Assembly (NCBI GenBank): GCA_020061465.1
Contig: JAGUYG010000064.1
Span: 1 to 64,000, forward strand
DNA: 64,000 bases
DNA from: Ignavibacteriales bacterium
Lineage (GTDB): Bacteria > Bacteroidota > Ignavibacteria > Ignavibacteriales > Ignavibacteriaceae
Direction: 5' to 3'
Part shown: positions 38,052 to 48,825 of the stretch, one piece after another
How positions within the stretch are numbered: the first letter of the stretch is position 1
Layout of the letters: the number at the start of each line of letters is the position of its first letter
Notes under the pieces: generated by a model
What the model was told of the DNA's origin: nothing
What the model saw: the letters and a program-made list of their open reading frames with translations, nothing else
The model's database searches: none
Translations under genes and position numbers: made by a program

Positions 38052-39212
38052 CTACTTCCTAAATTTTGACAGCAAACTTGTAAGCACATCGATTACCCGC
38101 TCAACCTGTGCTTCGGTCATACCGGGATAAATGGGAAGAGACAATAAACGGTGAAAAGCATTAGTTGCAGCCGGAAAGTCTTTATCATCAAGAGAAAGAG
38201 TTTCTTTGTAATAAAGATGCATGTGCACAGGCATGAAATGAACAGCAGCACCAATACCGGCATCTTTCAACTGATCGATAAATTGTGCACGATTTATTTT
38301 CAGAGCCTCAAGATTTAACCTAATTGGAAACAAATGCCATGATGATTCACGATCAGCTTTCATTGTGATTAATCTTATACCGTCGTTATCCTTTAATGCC
38401 TCTGTATACCTTTGGGCAATCTCTTTTCTTCTTTGCCACATTAAATCAACTTTTTTTAGCTGTGCTAAACCAAGCGAAGCTTGAAGGTCAGTAAAATTAT
38501 ATTTATAACCCGGCGCTACAACTTCATAATACCATGAGCCGGATTCATTGTATCTATTCCATGCATCACGGTTTATTCCATGCAGGCGCATTACCTTGCA
38601 TCTTTCGGAAATCTCTTCGTTTTCTGTGCAGATCATTCCCCCTTCACCTGTTGATAACGTTTTAGTAGCATAAAAGCTGAAACATGTTACCTCGGAAATA
38701 GTACCAACTTTTCTCCCCTTATAAACCGCAGGCAGCGCATGTGCCGCATCTTCTAAAACTCTAATACCATGCTTCACTGCTAATGCATTTATTTCATCCA
38801 TGTCGCAAGGCTGTCCCCCGTAATGCACAGGAATTATTACCTTAGTTTTTGGTGTAATGGCTTTTTCTAACAAGTCAACAGAGATGTTGAGTGTTTCATC
38901 TTCAACATCCACCAAAACAGGTTTTGCCCCAAAGTAGCAGGCAATCTCCGCAGTAGCCGGGAACGTCATTGTGGGAACGATAACTTCATCATCCTTTCCA
39001 ATACCAAAAGCTTCAAGGGTAAGGTGTCCGGCGGCAGTCCAGGAATTTACCGCAATAGAATTTTTAACACCGATATAATTCCCGAAGGCTTCTTCGAATT
39101 GAAGAGTTTTCGGACCCATGCTAATCCAACCGGATCGCAAAGTATCTACCATCTCCTCAATTTCATCTTCAGAAATAAACGGTTTATGGAATGCAAGAAA
39201 ATCTTCGGTCAT
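38052..39212 (-). CDS. DegT/DnrJ/EryC1/StrS-family sugar aminotransferase
   Basis: 386-aa PLP enzyme that transaminates a nucleotide-linked keto-sugar. The PLP lysine is K184 in FSFYATKTLSTGEGGM. Other family motifs: GWISMGPKTLQFEEAF, VPTMTFPATAEIACYFG, VHYGGQPCDMDEI and EDAAHALPAVYKG. Directly upstream of the phosphoglycosyl transferase. Together they resemble the PglE-PglC part of bacillosamine-type pathways, but no acetyltransferase or dehydratase is in this window. Confidence 0.92.
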   Translation of the reverse strand: MTEDFLAFHKPFISEDEIEEMVDTLRSGWISMGPKTLQFEEAFGNYIGVKNSIAVNSWTAAGHLTLEAFGIGKDDEVIVPTMTFPATAEIACYFGAKPVLVDVEDETLNISVDLLEKAITPKTKVIIPVHYGGQPCDMDEINALAVKHGIRVLEDAAHALPAVYKGRKVGTISEVTCFSFYATKTLSTGEGGMICTENEEISERCKVMRLHGINRDAWNRYNESGSWYYEVVAPGYKYNFTDLQASLGLAQLKKVDLMWQRRKEIAQRYTEALKDNDGIRLITMKADRESSWHLFPIRLNLEALKINRAQFIDQLKDAGIGAAVHFMPVHMHLYYKETLSLDDKDFPAATNAFHRLLSLPIYPGMTEAQVERVIDVLTSLLSKFRK

Positions 39213-39264
39213 CTATTCTCCCCTAATAAGAAAGATAAAAACATTCTCCACCGCTTAAGTTTTT

Positions 39265-39990
39265 TTAATGTTTTTCGATCCAGCATAGTAAATGAGTTCT
39301 TAATAAAAAAATAGAACTGGTTATTGAATATAGTGAATGATGAAGTTTTGTTACAAATCGACTTATCGGCGGCGCTAAAGTTATCCTCCATGATTTTATT
39401 TTACCTGAAGGAAAAAGATTTTTAATTTCTCTTAATGGTATTCCTTTTACATCTTTGTTGAAAGGATTGTCAACTGTAAAATCGTACCACAGGACCCCAC
39501 CTCCAGGTTTGATAAACTTCCACATTTTCGCTGCAAGCTCCTGACGGAAATTTTCATTTAAAATTGAGCTAAAAACTAATGATTGATAAACGATATCGAA
39601 ATACTCGGCGGCAAATTCAAGATCGAGGGCACTGCAGCATAAAACTTCGGTTTTTGCGGGAAGAATCTCTCTCGCCTTTTCCGCTCTATTTGATAATAAT
39701 TCATTCGCTACAATGTTTTCAGGTTTAAATCCCAGTTTCAGAAATAATAATAGATTGCTCCCGTCTCCGCATCCTATTTCAAGAAGTGTCTTATCGCTTA
39801 AAGGTAAAATATTCGATTTCCTAATCCAGCGTAAAATAGCTCTCTCTTTTTCGTGACGAATCATCAACTCGGCGGGAGAAAGAGGACTGTAGTGATCGGG
39901 CACTTCAGCAGTTCTTTTTTCATAGGCTCTTGTTATTCGTTTGAGCTCTAATTCAATTTCGTTATTTATTACACCGGAATGATTTTCCAT
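39265..39990 (-). CDS. SAM-dependent methyltransferase
   Basis: 241-aa class I methyltransferase. SAM motif I is LLEIGCGDGSNLLLFLKLG (about 63-81). Acidic strand 2 and motif IV follow as EYFDIVYQSLVFSSI, with PGGGVLWYDF later. Its ATG directly follows the stop of the GT2 gene (TAAATG). In this setting it probably methylates a sugar or terminates chain growth by methylation, but the acceptor cannot be told from sequence. Confidence 0.85.
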   Translation of the reverse strand: MENHSGVINNEIELELKRITRAYEKRTAEVPDHYSPLSPAELMIRHEKERAILRWIRKSNILPLSDKTLLEIGCGDGSNLLLFLKLGFKPENIVANELLSNRAEKAREILPAKTEVLCCSALDLEFAAEYFDIVYQSLVFSSILNENFRQELAAKMWKFIKPGGGVLWYDFTVDNPFNKDVKGIPLREIKNLFPSGKIKSWRITLAPPISRFVTKLHHSLYSITSSIFLLRTHLLCWIEKH

Positions 39991-40944
39991 TTACTTTCGA
40001 AATATTTTTTTCAACCCTATTAAAAATCCGCTTCCGTATGCGATATGCAGAACCGGATATACAGCAAAAGAATAAATTTTGGCAGCGGTTTTAATATCCG
40101 AACCGATTACCATAACTGACATTACAAAGATATAAACAAGTAAAGGAAATAACCAGCCTGTAATTAAGAAAGCCAAAGGAATTGATATTAAATAAAGAAC
40201 GAAAAATGAGGGAACAAAATGACGCAGTTTAGCTTCCGATTTAACTTTAGCCAAAACTAACGGTTTGTATAAACCATATTCAAAATACTGCTTGAATAAT
40301 GCACGTAAACTTTTCCGCGGGTGATACCATAATTTGATTTCGGGATTCTGATAGATTTTTCTATTTGCCTTTTTTGCACGGTAGTGAAATTCATCGTCCT
40401 GATTTCGAATCAGACGTTCATCGAATAACCCAATTTGTTCAAATAATTCTCTTTTCCACGCACCGAAAGTAACGTGATCAGTATAACCTTCAAACTTGCT
40501 GTCATGCACTTTACTGCCGCCTATTCCGAAGGGATTTGAAATGGCTGCTGCAACTGCTTCCTGCAAACTCGATTCGGATTTCGTTCTTGTAGGACCGCCG
40601 ACTATATCGGCGCCGGTTTTATTGAATGTTTCGATAATTTTTAAAAAATAATCCCGGGCGAAATCGGCGTGTCCATCTATTCTAATAATGGGATCACCGG
40701 AACTATTTTTTATGCCGAGGTTTAATGCATTAGGAACATAGTGGAATGGATTATCTATCAAACGGATATTCGAATGTCTTAAGCACCACTCTTTAACTAT
40801 TTCCTTCGTGTCGTCGGTTGATCCACCATCAATTATTAATAATTCTTTATCTTGCGGTTCAGATTTTATGAAAAACGAAAGTATCCTTTCAATATTATTC
40901 TGTTCATTTAGTACGGGACATAATACCGAAATCAAATTGATCAC
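39991..40944 (-). CDS. Family 2 glycosyltransferase
   Basis: 317 aa GT-A enzyme. N-terminal SVLCPVLNEQNNIERIL, the first Asp motif in LLIIDGGSTDDTKEIV, the DxD-like segment IRIDGHADF and the ED-type region RNQDDEFHYRAKKANRK. The C-terminal part has hydrophobic segments (about 225-300), so it is membrane-associated. The closest familiar group is ExoA-like succinoglycan glycosyltransferases. Upstream lies a 363-nt gap, so it may begin a sub-operon. Confidence 0.88.
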   Translation of the reverse strand: MINLISVLCPVLNEQNNIERILSFFIKSEPQDKELLIIDGGSTDDTKEIVKEWCLRHSNIRLIDNPFHYVPNALNLGIKNSSGDPIIRIDGHADFARDYFLKIIETFNKTGADIVGGPTRTKSESSLQEAVAAAISNPFGIGGSKVHDSKFEGYTDHVTFGAWKRELFEQIGLFDERLIRNQDDEFHYRAKKANRKIYQNPEIKLWYHPRKSLRALFKQYFEYGLYKPLVLAKVKSEAKLRHFVPSFFVLYLISIPLAFLITGWLFPLLVYIFVMSVMVIGSDIKTAAKIYSFAVYPVLHIAYGSGFLIGLKKIFRK

Positions 40945-41307
40945 TTTCTATTGCTTAGTTTCTAAGATAAAATATTTTTATTCATTTCTGAACTAAAAAA
41001 AGATATTACAATACATTTTGTGCGAAATCTTAGCCCCTGACAATTATTGGTTCAGGACCTTTCTCAATTGAAGGTTCAGGCTGCACTATCTAGTCATACT
41101 AATGAAATATTTCATTCTTGACGGAGCTTGTATTTAACAGGGTATTTTGTTGCTCGTTTAATGTTAGACAAATGATGGAAATCAATTTTTTCCTTGACCT
41201 TTTTAAAATATTAATCTATGCTTAGTCAAAAATAGAACTAAGTAATGCATGGTGATTTACCAAGTTTTGTTTAAGATAACCTCGGAAATGAAATCCCGCT
41301 GTCAATC
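40945..41307. other. Intergenic gap within the polysaccharide locus, nothing recognised
   Basis: About 360 nt between the GT4 and GT2 genes on the same strand. A small hairpin (CCTGA ... TCAGG near 41036-41056) is the only structure seen. It could carry a promoter for the downstream half of the locus. Confidence 0.45.
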
Positions 41308-42492
41308 TCAATTTAATTCATTATTGGATTTCGCGTCCTTATAAATGTTCAATATTTTCTGCAAATATGTATCCCAAGAATAATTTCTGATAACAAATTT
41401 GCGAGCGTTGCAACCCAACTTTTCTCTTTGGTCTTTATTTTCAATAAGAAATCTGATTCCATTTTTTAGATTTTGTAATGCCTTAGTTGATAAGCCATAA
41501 TCTTGATAGGTGGAATCAATTTTTCCAAAATCAACAATGATACCTGTTTTTTCATGTAGCACTATTTCAGGTAATCCGCCAACATTACTTACCACCACAG
41601 GTTTTGCACACGACATTACTTCAAGGCATGCTATGCTAGTAGCTTCAGCTAAGGAAGGAAATACACTGAAATCTGAACATCTAATGTAATCTACAACTTG
41701 ATGGTTGGGGATACCACCTGTAAATGTAAAATATTTATCAAGTGATTTTTTATTTACAAAATTTTTCATATTGTTTTCAAGCGGTCCGGTTCCTATTACT
41801 AAAAAATGAACGTTCGTATTTCCTTCAATTAATTCAGGAGCAATTTGAACGATATATTGAACTCCTGTTTTAGGATGCAGGCGCCTTAGTATTAATATTA
41901 ATACTACATCTTTTGCAATCCCAAGTTTGTTGCGCAAATTAGAATGAGAAGGTGAAAATAAATCTGTATCGACAGCATTTGCAAACGTAATGGTTTTATT
42001 TATAGCTGCCCCTGCGTTTATAGAAAATTGACTCATTTCCTTACTAACTCCTATAATCTTAAATGCGTGCTTAAATGCATAGTGAATAAAAGGTTTTATT
42101 AATAATTGTTTCCCCCTCACAATCAGCTCGAAACCATGCGAAGTAATAATAAAAGGGATTTTGTATTTGCGGCATAAAAGAGCACCAACGAAGCCCGAAG
42201 GAACAACAGTTTGAGCATGGACAATATCTATATTAAAATTTTTATGTAACTTTTTCAAAAGCAGGTAAGCAAATATGAAATAAAGCTTATTCCCGATAAC
42301 CGGCAGATTAGGTATTCTATAAATAGTTATACCGTCTTTTTCCTCACTCGAAGGCGACTTTTTAAATGTTTTATAGCCGACGAGACAAACTTTGAATCCT
42401 TTTTTTACTAACTGTCGTGCTAACTCATAAGAGTAAACTTCAAGCCCCCCAATAACAGGTGGAATATTGGTTCCTACTATACAAATATTCAT
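41308..42492 (-). CDS. Family 4 glycosyltransferase (GT-B)
   Basis: 394 aa, retaining GT-B enzyme. N-terminal NICIVGTNIPPVIGGLEVYSYELARQL is the glycine-rich loop. The C-terminal half has LILRRLHPKTGVQYIV, FLVIGTGPL, FTGGIPNHQVVDYI and the donor-binding EX7E block (VFPSLAEATSIACLEVMSCAKPVV). It adds one sugar to the growing repeat unit on the cytoplasmic face. Separated from the O-antigen ligase gene by 143 nt. Confidence 0.92.
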   Translation of the reverse strand: MNICIVGTNIPPVIGGLEVYSYELARQLVKKGFKVCLVGYKTFKKSPSSEEKDGITIYRIPNLPVIGNKLYFIFAYLLLKKLHKNFNIDIVHAQTVVPSGFVGALLCRKYKIPFIITSHGFELIVRGKQLLIKPFIHYAFKHAFKIIGVSKEMSQFSINAGAAINKTITFANAVDTDLFSPSHSNLRNKLGIAKDVVLILILRRLHPKTGVQYIVQIAPELIEGNTNVHFLVIGTGPLENNMKNFVNKKSLDKYFTFTGGIPNHQVVDYIRCSDFSVFPSLAEATSIACLEVMSCAKPVVVSNVGGLPEIVLHEKTGIIVDFGKIDSTYQDYGLSTKALQNLKNGIRFLIENKDQREKLGCNARKFVIRNYSWDTYLQKILNIYKDAKSNNELN

Positions 42493-42635
42493 AATCTTTA
42501 TGATAAGCGTAATTATTTTTTAATCAAGTTGTTATTTAACAAGAATAATATACCTAATAGATATTTAATCAAGAGCCTAGAATATAATTAGTAAATTTTA
42601 ATTGCTCACGTTATCTTTATAAAGTTAAGAATCTT

Positions 42636-44054
42636 TTATTTTTTCACGGATGTTCCCGTCTTAATTTCGCCTGATTTTTGATAAAGATAAATAATACAAG
42701 CAAATAGAATCCAAAATGAAATGTCTCTTGTAACCCATCCGTGAGACAAAATTCCTGTTGCTTCAAAAAAGGATCGAACAAATAATCCATATCCAATGCC
42801 AAGTATTGCGATAATTAAATTTTTTACCTTATTGTTATCTTTGATTGAAGAATAAACTCGGTAAGAATATTTGAAGAAAAGAAATGCGATGAAGAAGGCG
42901 CTTATTATTCCTAAAACACCAAGTTCAGATGCACGAAATAATAAAAAGTTATGCTGATGCCCTAAACCTGAGTATTCATATATAAAAGCTAATTGTGTTT
43001 CATCCCAACCTCCTAGTTTTACAGGAAGGTATTTGTACATATAATATTTGAATGTACCAGGTCCGATTCCAAAGCTTGGACTCTCACCAATAGCGCTAAA
43101 AGAGATATCCCAAAGGTAAAATCTTGTATTCTCAAATATTCGGCTTACCCTAAAATAGGTGCCAATCCATTTTGTTACTTCGCTGTAATAAATGATGAAA
43201 GGGATAATTAGAATTATTAATGATGTAATTACCGCCTTTATCCTAATTTTTTTTAGTTTGAAAAAAATATAAACTAAGCTAACAATTACAGAAAGCACTG
43301 CTGCCCTTGAATTAGTTAGCAGCAAACCGCTTAGCTGAAGTGCAAAAAGCAGCCAAAGGATAAATTTCTTTTCTTTGCTTTCCGAATTAAATACGAACGC
43401 CAATGTTAATGGAATTGTAGCGGCAAAAATTCCTCCTGCGGCGGCTACATTTTTAAAATATCCCCCCTCGTGTAAAATTCCTTGTGTCTGAAGCAGAACT
43501 AAAGAAACATCCGAAGTAATAAAAACATAGACTATAGTAACAGAAATAAATATCCCTGCAGCGATTAAATATTTCATATATCTTGAAATATCTTCATTAC
43601 TTTTTATGAATGAATAAAATAAATATATGAGTAAAAAAAACACCGTTTGTCTTAACGTTTCTATCACTCCTATTTTGAAATATCCTGAGTTTAAGGTTGA
43701 AACTGACATTGAAAAAAGTACAAGAAAAATAAATAGAAGCATTGGTGCCGGAAGAGTTGGATAAAGTTTTAGTTCAAATCCATATTGCCTGAAGAAAATA
43801 ACTAACAAGAAAATGATCCCACTAAGATTTACAATTAATCTGAGACCCTCATTAATATCACTCGTAACAATTAATAAAAGGGTGAGGAATAAGAATGGGA
43901 AAATTTTTTCGCCAAAAATAATAATCGTTAAAATAAATATCGGTAACGCAATTAAAGCCGGAAGCAAAGGAAGCAGCAGGATGCATAACATCGAAATCAT
44001 GATAGAAACAATTAGATAACTATCAGTAATATTTATTATGCTACTGTTCTTCAC
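42636..44054 (-). CDS. O-antigen ligase/polymerase (Wzy/WaaL) family protein
   Basis: 472 aa with roughly ten to twelve membrane helices and one large periplasmic loop. The loop holds the family signature around FGIGPGTFKYYMYKYLPV and GLGHQHNFLLFRASELGVLG (the conserved H-N-x5-E pattern). It polymerises repeat units (Wzy) or ligates glycan to lipid A core (WaaL); sequence alone does not separate the two. It follows the GT9 gene by 7 nt. Confidence 0.88.
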   Translation of the reverse strand: MKNSSIINITDSYLIVSIMISMLCILLLPLLPALIALPIFILTIIIFGEKIFPFLFLTLLLIVTSDINEGLRLIVNLSGIIFLLVIFFRQYGFELKLYPTLPAPMLLFIFLVLFSMSVSTLNSGYFKIGVIETLRQTVFFLLIYLFYSFIKSNEDISRYMKYLIAAGIFISVTIVYVFITSDVSLVLLQTQGILHEGGYFKNVAAAGGIFAATIPLTLAFVFNSESKEKKFILWLLFALQLSGLLLTNSRAAVLSVIVSLVYIFFKLKKIRIKAVITSLIILIIPFIIYYSEVTKWIGTYFRVSRIFENTRFYLWDISFSAIGESPSFGIGPGTFKYYMYKYLPVKLGGWDETQLAFIYEYSGLGHQHNFLLFRASELGVLGIISAFFIAFLFFKYSYRVYSSIKDNNKVKNLIIAILGIGYGLFVRSFFEATGILSHGWVTRDISFWILFACIIYLYQKSGEIKTGTSVKK

Positions 44055-44061
44055 GTTCCGT

Positions 44062-45168
44062 TTATTGATGCTGTATAATTAATTTACTTAAGATCACTTC
44101 AACCTTGTTATACACTTCCTCAACGGAAAGCTGGTGCATACATTCAAACGAAGGGCATCCATCTCTGCCTGCGTTAGTAAAACAATATTTTTCATCTCCT
44201 GATGGAGAGCAATGAATTTTTTTTTGAATAAAATGATGGTGTGATCCGTAAGGAAGATGATGAAGAGGATTCGTCGGTCCAAAAATAGTAAACGTTGGTT
44301 TTCCTAATAAGCTTGCTATGTGCACCGGTCCGGAATCGTTTCCGATAAAAAATTTGCATCCCTTAATAACCTTGATTAACTCTTCTACATTGTTACATCC
44401 TAAAAATTTTAAACCAAACTGTTTATTTTCATCTTTAACTTTTTGCGGAATATTATTATTAGGAGAGACGATTACACATTCATTGTTAACAACTAATTTC
44501 TTTGCGAGTTCAATAAATTTATAAAGCCCCCACTCCTTAGCGCTCCAACCAGCAAATGGATGAATTAAAATATAACCTTCTCCGGTCACTTCAACTGGGA
44601 ATTCTTTTAATTTTTCGTCATCTTGTAAGGGAATAATATTTCTTATGACATCAAGCGAAATATCCATTAAATGCGTTTTAGTCCTTAGCGGAACGAATTG
44701 CGTATACATCGGTTTATAATAAATCTCATTAGTACCTATAATTTCTTTTGCACTGCTGTTGAATATTATCGAAGCTGAGGTAATCATACCGGTTATATCG
44801 AAAATGATTTCGGGATTTAGCTCGTTAAGCAGTTTGCGAACTGCACTTTTGGCTATCCTTCCTCCCCAAAAAAAATTATCGTGAGGTAATTCAATTATGT
44901 CAATCTTACTTAAAGCTAATTTATATATCGGTGATGTTTCCGGATAGCAGATAAGAAATATTTTTTTTTGATAATACGCTTCAATCGATTTTATTGCAGG
45001 AATTGAGAAAACTGCATCACCTAGCTTATGAAGAGAGATAATTGCAATCGAAGCACTTGTAGATTTTTTAATTTTAAAACCCCGGCAAAGGAAGACAAGA
45101 AACGCTGCCTTCAACCTAAGTATTTTTTTAATAAACGGATACCTGTTTAATAATTTGCTGATTGCCAC
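44062..45168 (-). CDS. Family 9 glycosyltransferase (heptosyltransferase-like)
   Basis: 368 aa GT-B enzyme of the ADP-heptose:LPS heptosyltransferase family. Signatures: IAIISLHKLGDAVFSIPAIKS near residue 40, ILIHPFAGWSAKEW, and FIGNDSGPVHIASLLGKPTFTIFGPTNPLHH in the donor site. A cysteine-containing stretch after this (CSPSGDEKYC, CPSFECM) is also common in the family. It probably transfers a heptose or related sugar to lipid A core or a carrier glycan. Confidence 0.9.
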   Translation of the reverse strand: MAISKLLNRYPFIKKILRLKAAFLVFLCRGFKIKKSTSASIAIISLHKLGDAVFSIPAIKSIEAYYQKKIFLICYPETSPIYKLALSKIDIIELPHDNFFWGGRIAKSAVRKLLNELNPEIIFDITGMITSASIIFNSSAKEIIGTNEIYYKPMYTQFVPLRTKTHLMDISLDVIRNIIPLQDDEKLKEFPVEVTGEGYILIHPFAGWSAKEWGLYKFIELAKKLVVNNECVIVSPNNNIPQKVKDENKQFGLKFLGCNNVEELIKVIKGCKFFIGNDSGPVHIASLLGKPTFTIFGPTNPLHHLPYGSHHHFIQKKIHCSPSGDEKYCFTNAGRDGCPSFECMHQLSVEEVYNKVEVILSKLIIQHQ

Positions 45169-45189
45169 CGGGGTAATACCTCGAAATGT

Positions 45190-46731
45190 TCAACGGTTAT
45201 TAATGGAGCTTTTAAATCCGGCGTAAGCAACCCGTATAAGCTCTATTGAACTTGATTTCGCAACAATTGAGTTAATTAAAAAGAAAATCGAAAACAATAC
45301 GATCTGATTTATGCGCCATACTAATCCGCCGGAAAGCGCTATTATATTTTGAATTAATAAAACCGTAAGCAAACTTATTAAACCGTTAACTGCATTAAAA
45401 GTCATTTCACCGATAAAAACCCTGTTCAGCTTAATTTTAATCTTTTTGGAGATAAGGAAAAAAGAAACAACAAAAAAGAAGATAAAACTTAATGTTGTAC
45501 TTAGAGCCAATCCTGCCTGATGTATTTCCGAAACTAATAAAATATTCAAAATGAATTTAAGTATAACACCTATGAGTGTAATAATAAGCAGATGAGAAAT
45601 TAAACCTGCGCCGTAAAGAATTTTATTTTGAACAGCGTATAAAGAGTAAAAAATCAAACTGATAGAATAAATTTTTAACATGTCATTAGTTAATATGGTG
45701 TCGCTGATCGTAAAATTTCCTCTTTGATATAATATTTCGACTATCGCTTCACCATAAAAGAAATAGATAAACGAAATCGGGATGAACACGAATAAATTAA
45801 TTCTGAAAAAAGAATGAATCTGAGCAGATGACTGCTCTAAGTCTTGTTTGTTAAAAGAATCGGAAAACTTCGGAAATATCGCTGTTGAAATTGCAATCGA
45901 AATAATGGAAATTGGCAAAAGAAAAAGTGTAAATGCGTAATTAAGCGCCGATAATCCACCTGGTTCAATGTATAAAAAAAAATATCGATCAATTAGCGAA
46001 TACAATTGACTGATCGATTCAATTACTATGATGCCAACTAAAGGGAAAGTTGTAGTTATAAATATATTCCGAATTGATTCAATGCTTGGAATTATAAATC
46101 GGAATAATTTTTTAGTGCGGATAATTAAATAACCAAGCTGGAGTAAACTGCCGGCGAGATATCCCCATGCTATTGAATGAATACCCCAACTGTCTGCTAA
46201 TAAAACTATAAAAATGATCACTCCCATATTCTGCAGCAGTTGAGAAAGTGCCGGATACTTGAATTCGTATTCTGCTTGCAAAAAGGAAGACAAAATAGAA
46301 ACAATAGCCTGAATAGGAATTGTTGTAATGAAAATTAAAAATATGGATTTAACAATTCCTATCTGAATATTTCCGCTTAAATAAAAATTTATTAAAGGAC
46401 TTGAAAAGGTGAAGAGCAGAACAGTGATAAAAAGACTACCCAAAGTAAAAATAGCAAGGGCTGAAAATAAAAACTGTTCAGGAACAGTTTTCGTATCTGT
46501 TTTGGTTTTAATGTAAATTGGAATAAAATAATTTTGAGCAACGTAGTAAATAACAGTATTTATAGTGATGGGTATAACTGCACCGATTAGATAAAAATCG
46601 AACTGAACGGATAAGCCGAAATAATTAGCAAATAATATTTCGCGAATGAACCCAAGTCCCCTGCCTGCAAGCCCAACAATCATTAAAAGAATCGATGCAC
46701 CTGCTATTGAAGAGGTAAACTTGCTGTTCAT
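45190..46731 (-). CDS. MurJ/MviN-family lipid flippase
   Basis: 513 aa, about 14 membrane helices. The N-terminal GRGLGFIREILFANYFGLSVQFDFYLIGAVIP is the MurJ/MviN pattern. MurJ flips lipid II. A copy inside a polysaccharide locus, between a nucleotide-sugar enzyme and glycosyltransferases, more likely flips an undecaprenyl-linked glycan in place of Wzx. I cannot tell whether it is the only MurJ of the cell. Confidence 0.85.
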   Translation of the reverse strand: MNSKFTSSIAGASILLMIVGLAGRGLGFIREILFANYFGLSVQFDFYLIGAVIPITINTVIYYVAQNYFIPIYIKTKTDTKTVPEQFLFSALAIFTLGSLFITVLLFTFSSPLINFYLSGNIQIGIVKSIFLIFITTIPIQAIVSILSSFLQAEYEFKYPALSQLLQNMGVIIFIVLLADSWGIHSIAWGYLAGSLLQLGYLIIRTKKLFRFIIPSIESIRNIFITTTFPLVGIIVIESISQLYSLIDRYFFLYIEPGGLSALNYAFTLFLLPISIISIAISTAIFPKFSDSFNKQDLEQSSAQIHSFFRINLFVFIPISFIYFFYGEAIVEILYQRGNFTISDTILTNDMLKIYSISLIFYSLYAVQNKILYGAGLISHLLIITLIGVILKFILNILLVSEIHQAGLALSTTLSFIFFFVVSFFLISKKIKIKLNRVFIGEMTFNAVNGLISLLTVLLIQNIIALSGGLVWRINQIVLFSIFFLINSIVAKSSSIELIRVAYAGFKSSINNR

Positions 46732-46744
46732 TCTAATAGGTTGG

Positions 46745-47692
46745 TTAGGCTTTGATAATTTTTTTAAAATAATCTATCGTAATCTTCAATCCATCCGATC
46801 GCTCTACTTTGGGCTGCCAATTCAATACTCGTTTAGCTTTTGAAATATCCGGCTGCCGGACTTTGGGATCGTCAACAGGAAGTTCTTTATAAACAATTTT
46901 GTTGTTTGTGCCGGTTGATTTTATAACCTCCTCGGCAAACTGCTTAATTGTAATCTCCGCAGGGTTGCCAAGATTAACCGGCTCCACTTCATTGGATAAT
47001 AAAAGTTTAAAAATTCCGTCAACTAAATCAGATACGAAACAAAAGCTCCGTGTTTGTGAACCATCGCCAAAAACTGTAAGCGGCTCACCCCTTATTGCCT
47101 GTCCGATAAAAGCAGGCAAAGCCCTGCCGTCGTCCAATCTCATTCGTGGACCATAAGTATTAAATATTCTTGCTATTCGTGTTTCTATTCCATGATAGCG
47201 GTGATATGCCATTGTTAAAGCTTCGGCAAACCTTTTTGCTTCGTCGTAAACACCGCGCGGACCGATAGGATTTACATTGCCCCAATAATCCTCGCCTTGC
47301 GGATGAATTGACGGATCGCCGTATACTTCCGAAGTTGAGGCAAGAAGAAACGTTGCTTTCTTTTCCTTCGCTAAACCTAATGCTTTATGCGTCCCTAACG
47401 AACCAACTTTAAGTGTTTGGATGGGAAGCTGTAAATAATCAATAGGACTTGCGGGCGAGGCAAAGTGGAGTATGTAGTCAACTCTTCCGGGAATAAAAAT
47501 ATAATTTGTAACATCATGCTTTACGAATAGAAAATTTTCATTTCCGAATAGATGAGAAATATTATCGATGTTGCCGGTAATCAGGTTATCGATGCAAACT
47601 ACTTTGAATCCTTCTTTTAGCAAACGGTCACACAGATGCGAACCCAAAAATCCGGCACCGCCGGTTACTACTGCGGTAAATTTATACAACAT
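46745..47692 (-). CDS. UDP-glucuronate decarboxylase / NAD-dependent sugar epimerase (UXS-type)
   Basis: 315-aa extended short-chain dehydrogenase. NAD loop [15 protein letters not shown] near residue 10. UXS-typical segment [15 protein letters not shown], then [11 protein letters not shown]. Catalytic Y-x3-K in YDEAKRFAE and substrate segment [11 protein letters not shown]. This pattern matches UDP-xylose synthases. It therefore probably converts UDP-glucuronate to UDP-xylose for the glycan made here. Its start touches the last base of the Wzz-like gene. Confidence 0.9.
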   Translation of the reverse strand: MLYKFTAVVTGGAGFLGSHLCDRLLKEGFKVVCIDNLITGNIDNISHLFGNENFLFVKHDVTNYIFIPGRVDYILHFASPASPIDYLQLPIQTLKVGSLGTHKALGLAKEKKATFLLASTSEVYGDPSIHPQGEDYWGNVNPIGPRGVYDEAKRFAEALTMAYHRYHGIETRIARIFNTYGPRMRLDDGRALPAFIGQAIRGEPLTVFGDGSQTRSFCFVSDLVDGIFKLLLSNEVEPVNLGNPAEITIKQFAEEVIKSTGTNNKIVYKELPVDDPKVRQPDISKAKRVLNWQPKVERSDGLKITIDYFKKIIKA

Positions 47693-48822
47693 TAACTCCC
47701 GATGTTTGATTTTTTTTCTTTTAGCAAGACAAGAACCGCAATCAGTAAGAAGGAAAAAATACCTCCAAGTATTGTGTTTACAATTAACCTCGGACTTGAC
47801 GGCTTAAGCGGCGGGATGGCTTCATCAAGAACCTCTACGGTAGGGATGTCTCTGTTTTCTTGAATTTTTTCTTTATAATATTGCTGCTGTAAAAGCATAT
47901 AAACTTCATTTTGAATTTTTACTTCTCGCAGCAGGTCAGCCAATTCCCTTCCGAGTTCGGGCACGTTACCGAATGCAAGAAAGTAATCCGGATTACTCAA
48001 CTCCATTTTTTGGTACTGCTCGTTAAGTTCGTTTAATTTTTTGTTTAATTGCTGGATTACTCTGTTATCTTCTCTCAAATTAGGTTTAAGGAGAGCAAGC
48101 TCAATCTCGGTTTTAACAATTTCGCTCTTTAGCTTTGCAGCAGCTTCAATCGACGCAGTTAATTGTTCGGGCAGTGAAATAGTTTTATGTATTTTTTGGA
48201 ATTCAACTAATGCGTGTTCAACAGAATCCATTCGTGCTCTAATGTTTACAAGCTGTGTTTCGATATACTCTCTTGCTCTGCCGGCTCTTGATGTCAGCTT
48301 TTCTTTATTGATGATGTCAAGCGCTTCGATAAGTGAATTTGAAAGTTCGGCAGCCAATTTTTTTACTGAGTCTTTTTCGGACGTAAACAACGGAAATAAG
48401 CCTGTGTTCAAATCAACCGAGACGAAAAGTATTCCTTCCTTATTTATCTCGGTGTTAGTCTTCTTTAATAACTTTTCTGCAGCTTCATATATATTTCCCG
48501 TGTTAAAGTAGCTTTTAAGCGAATGTTTTTTTACTACATACTCGGCTGCGCTCCGGCTGAGAATAATCTGTGCATATAACTGCGGATTTGCCTTAGTTTG
48601 AGCGGCAGGAAACAACGACGATAATTCTTGTGCACCCAAAAGTCCGCCTAAACCGCCGAATTGCGGGCTAACTTCAGGCGGCAAAATTGATGCGGGCGAA
48701 CGGTAAGTGTACGGATAAACTAAAAAAAGTAACAGAAAAATAAATAACGTACTTAACAGCGTTACTTTAATAATTATACTTTTATTTTTCGTTAAGGCTT
48801 GTATTATTTCTTGATAAGTCAC
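47692..48822 (-). CDS. Wzz/GNVR chain-length determinant protein
   Basis: 376 aa with the Wzz topology: membrane helix about 18-37, a long periplasmic coiled-coil part (about 170-300, for example [21 protein letters not shown] and [16 protein letters not shown]), a proline-rich stretch ([10 protein letters not shown]) and a second helix (about 345-365). No tyrosine-kinase domain is attached. It sets glycan chain length and contacts the SLBB export protein encoded 3 nt upstream. Confidence 0.92.
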   Translation of the reverse strand: MTYQEIIQALTKNKSIIIKVTLLSTLFIFLLLFLVYPYTYRSPASILPPEVSPQFGGLGGLLGAQELSSLFPAAQTKANPQLYAQIILSRSAAEYVVKKHSLKSYFNTGNIYEAAEKLLKKTNTEINKEGILFVSVDLNTGLFPLFTSEKDSVKKLAAELSNSLIEALDIINKEKLTSRAGRAREYIETQLVNIRARMDSVEHALVEFQKIHKTISLPEQLTASIEAAAKLKSEIVKTEIELALLKPNLREDNRVIQQLNKKLNELNEQYQKMELSNPDYFLAFGNVPELGRELADLLREVKIQNEVYMLLQQQYYKEKIQENRDIPTVEVLDEAIPPLKPSSPRLIVNTILGGIFSFLLIAVLVLLKEKKSNIGS

Positions 48823-48825
48823 TTT